Shown here: piece after piece, positions 21,837 to 29,960 of the stretch
How the letters are laid out: each line of letters opens with the position of its first letter
Position numbering within the stretch: the first letter of the stretch is position 1
Origin: Paraspadella gotoi
Taxonomy: Eukaryota > Chaetognatha
DNA: 64,000 nt
Reading direction: 5' to 3'
Assembly: GCA_051294375.1 (NCBI GenBank)
Contig: CM119271.1
Location: forward strand, 10,910,338 to 10,974,337
Translations under genes and position numbers: made by a program
Notes under the pieces: generated by a model
Seen by the model: the letters and a program-made list of their open reading frames with translations, nothing else
Told to the model about the DNA's origin: nothing
Databases searched by the model: none

Positions 21837-22140
21837 GATGAGAGAGAGAGAGGAGAGAAGACGATGGAGAGGATGAGAGACTGAGATGATGAGAGGATGA
21901 TGAGTAGAGAGAGAGAGAGATTGACGCAGAAGAGATTCTACTCGAAAATAGAGGCAAGAAGGAGAAAGACGAGAGAGGGAAACGATAGAGACAGAGACGA
22001 TAGAGACAGAGACGTAAGGTTCCCGGAAAAAGCATTTGGCACAAAATCGCGTTGGACATAAAAGAGAAAAGGAAGGAAAGGAAAACGAGAGAAAAAAGAA
22101 AAAAGAAAAAAGAAAAAAGAAAAGGAAAGAGAAAAAAAAG
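21837..22140. repeat. Impure AG and GAAAA tracts
   Basis: Impure (AG)n at 21,837-22,010, including a tandem ACGATAGAGACAGAG block, then (GAAAAAA)n at 22,085-22,140. No gene. Confidence 0.75.
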
Positions 22141-22162
22141 GATCTCTTCTTTTTATTTCACC

Positions 22163-22310
22163 CATTTTGTCAGAAATGCCATCTTGCTTTATCGCTGATT
22201 TTTCCAGAAATGCCATCCAGCTTTAACGCCGATTTTGCCACAAAGGCCATCATGCGTTAGTGCTTATTTTGCCAGAAACGCCATCTCAATTGGTGCCAGT
22301 CGTGCCAGTA
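22163..22310. repeat. 34-bp minisatellite, about 4 copies
   Basis: Three consecutive 34-bp units (TTTTGYCAGAAATGCCATC followed by a GCTTTAnCGC block) begin near 22,163, 22,197 and 22,231, and a fourth is partial to about 22,310. Flanking open frames on both strands (22,342-22,878 plus, 22,257-22,568 minus) are unsupported. Confidence 0.85.
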
Positions 22311-22559
22311 ACCCTCGCTTGCTTCCTCGGCAATTGATACCATGGCAACGCGGCGCATTTCTGTCACTCGTCTAACAAACTGCTTTGAATGCTCTTTGTG
22401 CATTTTTTTTGGGCCAGACTTACGATCCTTTTTTTTGGCCATTGCCGTTTTTGCCTGTCCTGACTTCGTGCCATTTCTGATTGCCATTCGTGATTCCTCG
22501 AATCTCGATTTCTCTTCTCGTTTAATTCCGCTTAATCCACCTCCTTCCCAATCAATACT

Positions 22560-22580
22560 CTCTCTCATCCTCCTCGTTCT

Positions 22581-22618
<38 letters not shown>

Positions 22619-22670
22619 CTCTCTCTTCTCTTCTCCTCTCTCTCTTCTCTCTCTCTCTCTCTCTCTCTAC
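22560..22670. repeat. (CT)n microsatellite
   Basis: An impure CT tract of about 100 bp. Confidence 0.9.
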
Positions 22671-22725
22671 CCTCTTCCCTCCTTCCCAACTGCCATCTCC
22701 CTTTCGACCACGCCTGACCTCGCCA

Positions 22726-22790
22726 ATCATCTCTGCCAATCCTCATATCCAATCAGCGCTCTCGCTCAACGCCTCAGCCAATCAGCATTC
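22726..22790. promoter_or_regulatory. Cluster of four CCAAT boxes
   Basis: Four CCAAT pentamers occur within about 62 bp (near 22,729, 22,745, 22,759 and 22,785), three of them in the NF-Y-preferred context CCAATCA. Such clusters are typical of animal promoters. Nothing downstream could be proven to be a first exon; the nearest ATG is at about 22,856. The motifs are seen; function is inference. Confidence 0.35.
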
Positions 22791-22879
22791 GAGTCTAGTC
22801 AAGTTCGGTCATAACGACATTTTCGTGGTCGTTAAACCGGCACATGTTCGCATAATGAGTTCGTTGTTCAGAGTTTAAC

Positions 22880-23389
22880 GATAGTGTGCATCGTAATTAG
22901 AGTCGATTAATTAAAAAAAAAAAAAACCAAAACATTTTAAATTGCTAATTATTTTTTCTTTTCCCCCGACAAATTAAATTTAAACTACTATTGGTGCCAA
23001 AAATGATTTCGTTGGAAAAACCACGTTACAGTCATGAGCAAAAAGAACTTGCCGCTTTATATCAGACTTTGAAAATCACCCTATATGGATTTAAAAAAAA
23101 AAATTTAAAAGTAAATTAAGCATTAATAAAATTTATTTTCTGATAAACTTTATTCTTTATATTAGATTAAAAGTATAAAAAAATTATACAGGCCAAACAA
23201 ACAAACTTCCTTCTTTTCTTTAATCTTCTTTTTTTTACACTTTCTCTTCCATTCCTACTTCTTTATTTTCACCTCTCCCCATATCCTTTTTTTATTTTAA
23301 CTACTTTTTTTTTCAATCTCATCCTTTTAAGTTCATCGCTTTCCCTTTCTCTTAATCTTCCAAAGTCTCATTCCACGCCGCCGCCCCCC
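22880..23389. other. AT-rich intergenic DNA
   Basis: A/T-rich sequence with poly-A and poly-T runs and a CT-rich part at 23,200-23,350. Nothing is recognised. Confidence 0.5.
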
Positions 23390-23437
23390 CTACTTTCCCC
23401 GTTTCTCCATTTTCCAAAAATCTCCTTTTGACGCCAT
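23390..23437 (-). CDS. Possible first exon start, unknown product
   Basis: On the minus strand an ATG with an ideal context (AAAATGGCG) at 23,437 opens a 15-codon frame to TAG at 23,390. One indel in the following GGGGAAAGTAGGGGGGG run would extend it by about 13 codons to a TAA. Three CCAAT boxes lie 30-90 bp upstream on the same strand. This is a promoter-plus-start arrangement, but the frame is short and no splice donor is obvious. Weak. Confidence 0.2.
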   Translation of the reverse strand: MASKGDFWKMEKRGK

Positions 23438-23467
23438 TTTTGTTCTTCCAGTTTTTCGCCAAGGCTT

Positions 23468-23528
23468 CTTATTGGTCCAAATTTCCGGAACAACCGATTG
23501 GTAGCATTTTCCGTGGCGCGTTATTGGT
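23468..23528 (-). promoter_or_regulatory. Three CCAAT boxes on the minus strand
   Basis: ATTGG occurs near 23,470, 23,499 and 23,522, that is, three CCAAT boxes read on the minus strand at about 24-29 bp spacing, shortly upstream of the ATG at 23,437. This suggests an NF-Y-type promoter firing leftwards. Confidence 0.35.
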
Positions 23529-23899
23529 TGAAGTTCTTCCATTTGTTTTTTTTTTTTAATCTTTTTTTTTTTTTTAGTTTTTAAATTCTTCGATTTAGAC
23601 CGAATTGGAAAATTCACAAGTTCACAAAGGCGAAAAAAAACAGTGAGTTTTTTCCGAGACGTGATGCAAAAAAAACATTCTTTTTTAAAAAAAAGTTTCA
23701 TCTTTGTTTTTTTTGTTTGATTTAAGACGGGGGGGGGGGTTATACAAAGGAATGTACTCGGGAGAATTAAATAAGCAGTAATAAATAATGTCAAGAATAA
23801 TTAAAAATGTAAAACGAGAACCATGCTACTGTATTACAATTGGGCCAGGGACTTTATCCCACCGACTTCTGTATTACAATTGGACAGGGGGCTTTACCC

Positions 23900-24073
23900 C
23901 CCCTTCTCTCTCTCTCTCTCTCTCTTCCTCTCTCTCTCTCTCTCTCTCACCCATTCAATTGATCAACTTCCCGCATTCCTTCAACTTTACATCCGAAGAA
24001 TCCCTAAGCTCCTTCTCTCTAGTTTACGATTCAGCCGCCATCGGCGCCACTAATTTTCTAAACTTCATCGTCG

Positions 24074-24133
<60 letters not shown>

Positions 24134-24135
24134 GC
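23900..24135. repeat. (CT)n and (CGT)n microsatellites
   Basis: (CT)n at 23,905-23,950 and (CGT)n at 24,066-24,134. Just before them TGTATTACAATTGG is duplicated (23,828 and 23,870) at about 41 bp spacing. Confidence 0.9.
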
Positions 24136-24272
24136 CATTGTTTCACGATTCACATGCAAATATGTTTCCATTATGCGTTAATCATCGCGAGGGAATATGG
24201 AAGAACTTGATTCTCCCCATAAATCTTTATTCTCATTGACACCGCGGCCGTGTGTGTGTGTGTGTCTCTCTC

Positions 24273-24462
24273 NNNNNNNNNNNNNNNNNNNNNNNNNNNN
24301 NNNNNNNNNNNNNNNNNNNNNNNNNNNNNNNNNNNNNNNNNNNNNNNNNNNNNNNNNNNNNNNNNNNNNNNNNNNNNNNNNNNNNNNNNNNNNNNNNNNN
24401 NNNNNNNNNNNNNNNNNNNNNNNNNNNNNNNNNNNNNNNNNNNNNNNNNNNNNNNNNNNNNN
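24273..24462. other. Assembly gap inside (GT)n/(CT)n
   Basis: 190 N between GT/CT dinucleotides on the left and CT on the right: an unresolved microsatellite. Confidence 0.95.
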
Positions 24463-24649
24463 TCTCTCTCTCTATTTTATTTCCCACATTTGTCATTTTC
24501 TTTTTTCTTTCAAACTTTTTGAATCAACGTCGTTAGTTTTCCAAATCTCTTTTTTTCTTTTGTCTTAAGATTTTCTTTCTTTCGAGATTTTTTTTTCTCC
24601 AAGTTTCTCAAATTTTTCCTTCCATCTCAAAAAAAAAATTGTGTTGCTA

Positions 24650-24802
24650 TGATACTGGTATACTCAAAGTTTTTACAGTTACAGCTTGCAGGGTCAGGCA
24701 ATGTTATTAACTTGTTAAACCGCCAAAGCCTGACCAAAGTCAGAGGAAAGATAGCTCGATTTATTAATAATTCTCATATTGGTTTTTTACCAATTTCATA
24801 GG
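24650..24802 (+). other. Dispersed coding-like fragment, also at 40.8 and 57.1 kb
   Basis: A frame starting at an ATG near 24,650 is open for about 50 codons to TAG at about 24,802. Its middle (AAACCGCCAAAGCCTGACC, then AAAGTCAG) matches the minus strand at about 40,800-40,850 and 57,090-57,135, and the shared part reads QSLxKVRxK at protein level. A GAGCTATC/GATAGCTC block is also shared. This is a dispersed element or gene-family fragment; no family is recognised. Confidence 0.35.
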
Positions 24803-24876
24803 AAATCCAAGTAAAAGAAGTAGAAACAGTTTGTGACCACTTTTTATCACTTCTGTCGAGCCTTCTTTACGATTTC

Positions 24877-24879
<3 letters not shown>

Positions 24880-24912
<33 letters not shown>

Positions 24913-25201
24913 NNNNNNNNNNNNNNNNNNNNNNNNNNNNNNNNNNNNNNNNNNNNNNNNNNNNNNNNNNNNNNNNNNNNNNNNNNNNNNNNNNNNNNNN
25001 NNNNNNNNNNNNNNNNNNNNNNNNNNNNNNNNNNNNNNNNNNNNNNNNNNNNNNNNNNNNNNNNNNNNNNNNNNNNNNNNNNNNNNNNNNNNNNNNNNNN
25101 NNNNNNNNNNNNNNNNNNNNNNNNNNNNNNNNNNNNNNNNNNNNNNNNNNNNNNNNNNNNNNNNNNNNNNNNNNNNNNNNNNNNNNNNNNNNNNNNNNNN
25201 N
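24880..25201. other. (CT)n then gap (289 N)
   Basis: A (CT)n tract at 24,881-24,912 leads into an N gap at 24,913-25,201, which resumes in (CGT/CATCAT)n. Confidence 0.95.
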
Positions 25202-25800
25202 CGTCATCTTCATCATCGTCGTCTTCATCATCGTCGTCGTCCTGGGGCAAACTTTGAACTGTCACCGGCACGAACCATCGTCGTCGTCATCGTCTTGTGG
25301 CAAACGTCAAACTNNNNNNNNNNNNNNNNNNNNNNNNNNNNNNNNNNNNNNNNNNNNNNNNNNNNNNNNNNNNNNNNNNNNNNNNNNNNNNNNNNNNNNN
25401 NNNNNNNNNNNNNNNNNNNNNNNNNNNNNNNNNNNNNNNNNNNNNNNNNNNNNNNNNNNNNNNNNNNNNNNNNNNNNNNNNNNNNNNNNNNNNNNNNNNN
25501 NNNNNNNNNNNNNNNNNNNNNNNNNNNNNNNNNNNNNNNNNNNNNNNNNNNNNNNNNNNNNNNNNNNNNNNNNNNNNNNNNNNNNNNNNNNNNNNNNNNN
25601 NNNNNNNNNNNNNNNNNNNNNNNNNNNNNNNNNNNNNNNNNNNNNNNNNNNNNNNNNNNNNNNNNNNNNNNNNNNNNNNNNNNCGTCAAACTGTCACTGG
25701 CACGAACCGTCGTCGTGTTCGTCTTCGTCGTCTTCATCGTCGTCGTCGTCTTGGGGCAAACGTTGAACAGTCACCGGCACGAACCGTCGTCGTCGTCATC
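25202..25800. repeat. Composite (CGT)n plus conserved-block tandem array
   Basis: A 30-bp block (GGGGCAAACKTTGAAC then GTCACCGGCACGAACC) alternates with (CGT/CAT)n runs. Copies begin near 25,242, 25,297 (partial, at the gap) and 25,684 (partial), with a further one near 25,753. The N gap 25,314-25,683 probably holds more copies. This is a higher-order minisatellite. The long open frame through the gaps is an artefact. Confidence 0.75.
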
Positions 25801-25900
25801 GTCGTCGTCATTGTCATCGCCATCGTCGACAGGGAAAAACACTTTTCCCTCCTTTTGTTTTTCCCCAACGACGACGACGACGACGACGACGGTAACAAGC

Positions 25901-25913
25901 GTTGCCAGGCAAC
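25901..25913. promoter_or_regulatory. X-box (RFX site) GTTGCCAGGCAAC
   Basis: A perfect inverted repeat GTTGCC-A-GGCAAC matches the RFX-factor X-box, which in animals marks promoters of ciliary genes. It sits in a GC-rich stretch (25,890-25,990) after an (ACG)n tract. No downstream exon is established, so function is inference. Confidence 0.4.
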
Positions 25914-26003
25914 CGGCGGTCGTTCCGCGCGCCACGAGAGAGTCGCCTGGGGGCCTCGCTAAAGAGGACGCCGCCGAGAGATCAAGACGCCCGTCGGGGC
26001 TGT

Positions 26004-26185
26004 TGTCGCCGGCGACGTTTGATGTTGAAGCCGGCGCTACTCAAATTCAGCGACGTTTGATGTTGTTGCCCGCGACTTTTGATGTTGACGCCGTTTGATG
26101 TTTAAAACATTTACGTTTGATGTTGTCGCCGATGACATTTGATGTTGTCGCCAAAGACATTTGATGTTGTCGCTGGCGACGCGTA
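26004..26185. repeat. 22-bp minisatellite
   Basis: A unit of about 22 bp, GACRTTTGATGTTGTCGCC plus three bases, recurs about seven times with some truncated copies. The motif TTTGATGTTGT also appears once more near 26,290. Confidence 0.85.
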
Positions 26186-26340
26186 ATGGGTTTGCTGGTG
26201 TTGTTGCAGGTATTGACGAAGAACTTCGCGGGTTCTGACGAATGATTGTTGTCCCCGACGTGTGAGAAACTTCGTTGTGTTTGGGATAAACTTTGATGTT
26301 GTTAACGATGTTTGATCAACCCGACGGAATCAATTACATT

Positions 26341-26590
26341 GTCTCTCTCTCTCTCTCNNNNNNNNNNNNNNNNNNNNNNNNNNNNNNNNNNNNNNNNNNN
26401 NNNNNNNNNNNNNNNNNNNNNNNNNNNNNNNNNNNNNNNNNNNNNNNNNNNNNNNNNNNNNNNNNNNNNNNNNNNNNNNNNNNNNNNNNNNNNNNNNNNN
26501 NNNNNNNNNNNNNNNNNNNNNNNNNNNNNNNNNNNNNNNNNNNNNNNNNNNNNNNNNNNNNNNNNACAACAACAACAACAACGACAACAA
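26341..26590. other. (CT)n, gap, (ACA)n
   Basis: CT repeats to 26,357, a 208-N gap (26,358-26,565), then (ACA)n. Open frames through this gap are not real. Confidence 0.95.
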
Positions 26591-26744
26591 CGGGAAAACC
26601 TAAACGACAATAAAACAAAAACAATCGCAAATTTGTTCGAAAAACAAAACGGGGGGAAAAAAAAAACAAACGATCGCTGAAATAATAAAAAGAACAAAAA
26701 ACAAAACTTAAAACGAATAAATGAAAAAAGAAAATACTTCTAAA

Positions 26745-27680
26745 ACAAAGGGCTCTCTTTCCCGAGAGTGCCCCATTTCTGTCTGTTTATCCCAGAGTTT
26801 AATTTTAACCTTAATATTTTATCTAAATATGTTCTTAAACTTATTAATCTATCCCTAACCTTAATCTTGGCCTAACCCTTAACCATTATCCTAAATTTAT
26901 ATCCCTAACCTATTTATATCCCTATCCATAAACGCTACACCCTTACTAGGGGCGGCTTATCTCCGTAAGTTGTATCAAAAATTTTAATTGAGCTCAAACT
27001 AAAATTTATATATTTTTTTTAAAAATTAAGACAAACAAAAAAGTTTTAATATGACTCTATACCTTATATATTATTTTTTTAATATTTATTTATCTAGATA
27101 AAAATGACTAAAAAAATTTTTAGATTTTATTATTTTTAAGATCGGATTCCGGTAGTTTAAAAAAAGTTGTCAATATAAAGTAAAATTTGTTTTCATTTTC
27201 TGGTCATAAGTGGGTAAAAAATAAGAAAAACTATTAAAAATTATTATCATCATTATCTTCTAATAATTTTATCAATTTTTTCAAAATTTTGATCAAAAAA
27301 ATGTAAGAATTTTTAAAAGTTGCAATTATATTTTTTATTTAACTTTTTGTTCTCTATCAGAATCCATTAAAATAATTCAAGATTGATTAAAACAAATTTT
27401 TATCAGTTTATAGTAATATAATAATTTTGATAGTAATAAGAAAGATATTAAAATTAAAATTTTTTTGAAAATTTTTTTTCTTCCTGAAAGTCGACATTAA
27501 GACTAAAGTTTTGTACCCCTGCCCCTTTTGATTTTAATTTGATAGTACTATTAATAGATCTCTACCCTAACCACTTAACCTAATCCTTAACCGTAACCTT
27601 TAACCTTTAACCATCAAAAATTAATTCTAATTACGAATTTTAGTTAAAATGGGCCGTTTTGTGAAAATAAGACTATGGGG
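26745..27680. mobile_element. TTAACC-rich MITE-like element with AT-rich insertion
   Basis: The left edge (CTCTTTCCCGAGAGTGCCCC) and the right edge (AAAATGGGCCGTTTTGTG) are imperfect inverted repeats, as in the shorter element at 33,278-33,545. Inside each edge are degenerate CCCTAACC/CCTTAACC blocks (26,855-26,945 and 27,565-27,620). The middle 26,950-27,540 is very AT-rich and may be a nested element. The hexamers resemble telomere repeats but are too irregular to be telomere. Confidence 0.45.
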
Positions 27681-27799
27681 GATTATTGCGACGATTTCCA
27701 GTTGTATTGGTGACCATTCTCAGCAACGAAAACGTTTTTTTCGCTGGTCAGATAGAATTCCTTCGATTCGTCAAAAGAAAATTTAAAACTTGGACGCTG

Positions 27800-27836
27800 C
27801 AGCCGGCACCGCCGCCGCCATAACCGCTGCAGCCTC

Positions 27837-27878
<42 letters not shown>

Positions 27879-27882
27879 AGTG
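27800..27882. repeat. (GCC)n tract
   Basis: GCC/GCA triplets ending in a pure run of about 14 copies. The second copy (44,228-44,290) has fewer and less pure triplets. Confidence 0.9.
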
Positions 27883-27999
27883 TTTTCTTGTTTTCGTTAT
27901 CGTGTTTTTTTAAAACTTCATTCCAGCTGCGGAAAGTTTAAAAGCAGCGTCGACTGCAGCCGCTGCCAAACTTGAAGGGCCACCAGTCTTTCAGACTTC

Positions 28000-28325
28000 G
28001 AAGCTTAACCAATCTTGTATTTTTGCTATTCTCCTGGGAACCAATCTTTCGGCCTGGAATGAGCTTGTAATTGAACTCAATCTTAAGGGCTGTAATGAGC
28101 GAATGGTGCTTCCTAGTGCAATCAGGGGGGGGGCGATGAGTTTGCAATATTGCAATCTTTTTGGTGTCAGTAATATTCCAACCTTTTTGGAAAGCTATTT
28201 GTTAAACGTACGTAGAACCAATCTTTCAGACAGCGATATAAGCGTGAAAGCTGAAGTGCTTGCAAGAGGAACCAATCTTTTGGGGCGGCTTGGAATCGGA
28301 ACCAACCATTTCAAGTCTGAAATTT
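28000..28325. repeat. Decayed 32-34-bp array with AACCAATCTTT cores
   Basis: AACCAATCTTT-type cores recur near 28,007, 28,040, 28,213, 28,270 and 28,303 with related flanks (GGAAC before, GGGCGGCTTG after). The matching region at 44,405-44,780 has two further units. This is a minisatellite that also carries CCAAT motifs. Confidence 0.5.
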
Positions 28326-28400
28326 CGGGGGAAATGATTATCGCTTCCTCGTTGTCGTTATTGTTATTTTTGTTTTGGTTCGGTAGTTAAAGTTTCGCTC

Positions 28401-28403
<3 letters not shown>

Positions 28404-28472
<69 letters not shown>
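28404..28472. repeat. (CT)n microsatellite
   Basis: A nearly pure CT tract of 69 bp. The second-copy version (44,860-44,965) is longer and impure. Confidence 0.95.
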
Positions 28473-28479
<7 letters not shown>

Positions 28480-28761
28480 ATTGACGCCGGTGATTTAAGC
28501 GTCGCTTTAAAGTGTTTTGCCTGTACTTCTGCGCAGCGGAAACTCATTACAGTGAACGCCGCCATTCGTTACAATGCACGCGACACTTTTTACTCTTGTT
28601 TACGATTTATTTCGTGAAATTATAAGTTTAACTCGGTTTTCATAATTAATAATATAGTTTAATTAATTTTTTTTATTTTCAGGGTATTCGACATTCAACC
28701 ATCGAAACTTGTTCTCTTCGTTCTCGTTATCCTCCGTTTTTCTTTCAATTCGTCATCACAA

Positions 28762-28975
28762 TGGTGTGTATCTAAAGGTTAAAATTGAACTGTTAAGTAC
28801 TCGTACGCCAACCCTGACGTTCCGGGTTCAATCCCCTCTCGGTCACTCTGGTTAAAGTGTGATGGTGTCGGCATGAACAGTTTAAACACGCCAGTGGCAT
28901 GGGGTGGTCACTGCAGGTCCACTTCAGGTCCTGAGCGCCAGCTGTCGGGATAAGCCTCACACCTTAGGCATCACT
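28762..28975 (+). mobile_element. Second SINE family, copy A
   Basis: A perfect pol III B box (GGTTCAATCC at 28,825-28,834) lies about 60 bp into a tRNA-like head with a poor A box (CTAAAGGTTAAA region). The body (TGGTGTCGGCATGAACAG onward) is shared only with 45,250-45,445, which is the duplicate of this segment. It differs from the SINE at 1,715. The identification rests on the B box and its position. Confidence 0.5.
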
Positions 28976-29462
28976 CATGTCCTTCCGTTGCCAATTTTTT
29001 TTTGAATGTGCCGATAAACCATCATGATTTATAAAACGTGGCCTTATTTGTTGAAGTCGTCTAACTTATAATAACAGAACTAAGTTACAAAGGGATATTA
29101 CTCTTTTGAAAAAGAGGATTAATTTAAACAAAATGCCTACAATATTAAACAACTAAAACTCTTTTCCACATTTTTTGTTCGTTAGTTTTGAAGATAGTTG
29201 AAACAAATTACTGCAATATGCAAATGATATTTTGATATAACCGGAATGAAAGTATAAAATTAGAAAAAAAAAAAATTCAACCAAAAAACTCTCATTTAAA
29301 AAAAATCTTGGAATTGAAAAACAGCTAACCTCGACAAGAACAACAACACCAAAAAAGAAAACAGCTCCAAAACAACATCTCTGTGATCATCCACGTCTAA
29401 AGACGCGAAAAAAATACCTTTGCTTTCCTCCGATTCTGGATCTAAAATATTACTTTTTTTAT

Positions 29463-29473
29463 TCCGCCGCTGC

Positions 29474-29504
<31 letters not shown>

Positions 29505-29585
29505 CGCAAGCCGCCGCCGACGCCGCGCCGCCGCCACCGCCGCCGCCGCCGCCGCGCGCCCCGCCGCCGCCGCACGCCGCCGCCG

Positions 29586-29623
<38 letters not shown>

Positions 29624-29625
29624 AA
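29463..29625. repeat. (CCG)n tract, 160 bp
   Basis: Long CCG/GCC triplet run with few interruptions. In the second copy (45,907-45,925) only about six triplets remain, an extreme length difference between otherwise matching copies. Confidence 0.95.
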
Positions 29626-29886
29626 GAGGCTTTCCAAGACGAAAACAATAAGAAGAGAACAAAAAAAAAAAACGAGAAAAATTTAAAAAAGAAAAAGAAA
29701 AAATTAAATAATTAAAAACGAAAACAGAAAATTAAAAACGATGAGAAAAAGAAAAAAAAAATTTCCCTCTTCTCATCTTTCCCGGTTTCTCTGGCTCCCA
29801 GAGATGCCGATGCTCTTTTGTTCTTCTTCTCTTGATTGGAAAATGGAATTTTGCGCCACCTGGAAAAAAAATCTGAGGTGAGTGTT

Positions 29887-29960
29887 GTCATCGTCGTTCG
29901 TCGTTCGTCGTTCGTCGTTGTTCGTCATTCGACGTCGTTCGTCGTTCGTCGTTCGTCATA
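29887..29960. repeat. (GTTCGTC)n tract, short version
   Basis: About ten GTTCGTC units. The corresponding tract in the second copy (46,187-46,612) is roughly six times longer. Confidence 0.9.

Noticed and set aside
22257-22568. 103-codon minus-strand frame and the overlapping 178-codon plus-strand frame
   Set aside because: Both overlap the 34-bp minisatellite (not a multiple of three) and a (CT)n tract; there are no start, splice or homology signals.
24833-26098. 421-codon frame across N gaps
   Set aside because: More than half is N; the rest is (CGT)n and minisatellite. No coding character.
26855-26945. Interstitial telomere
   Set aside because: CCCTAACC-like blocks are irregular and lie between MITE-like edges; there is no pure hexamer array.
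28825-28834. A functional tRNA gene
   Set aside because: The B box is perfect, but the A box and stems are poor and the SINE-like body continues; it is better read as a SINE.
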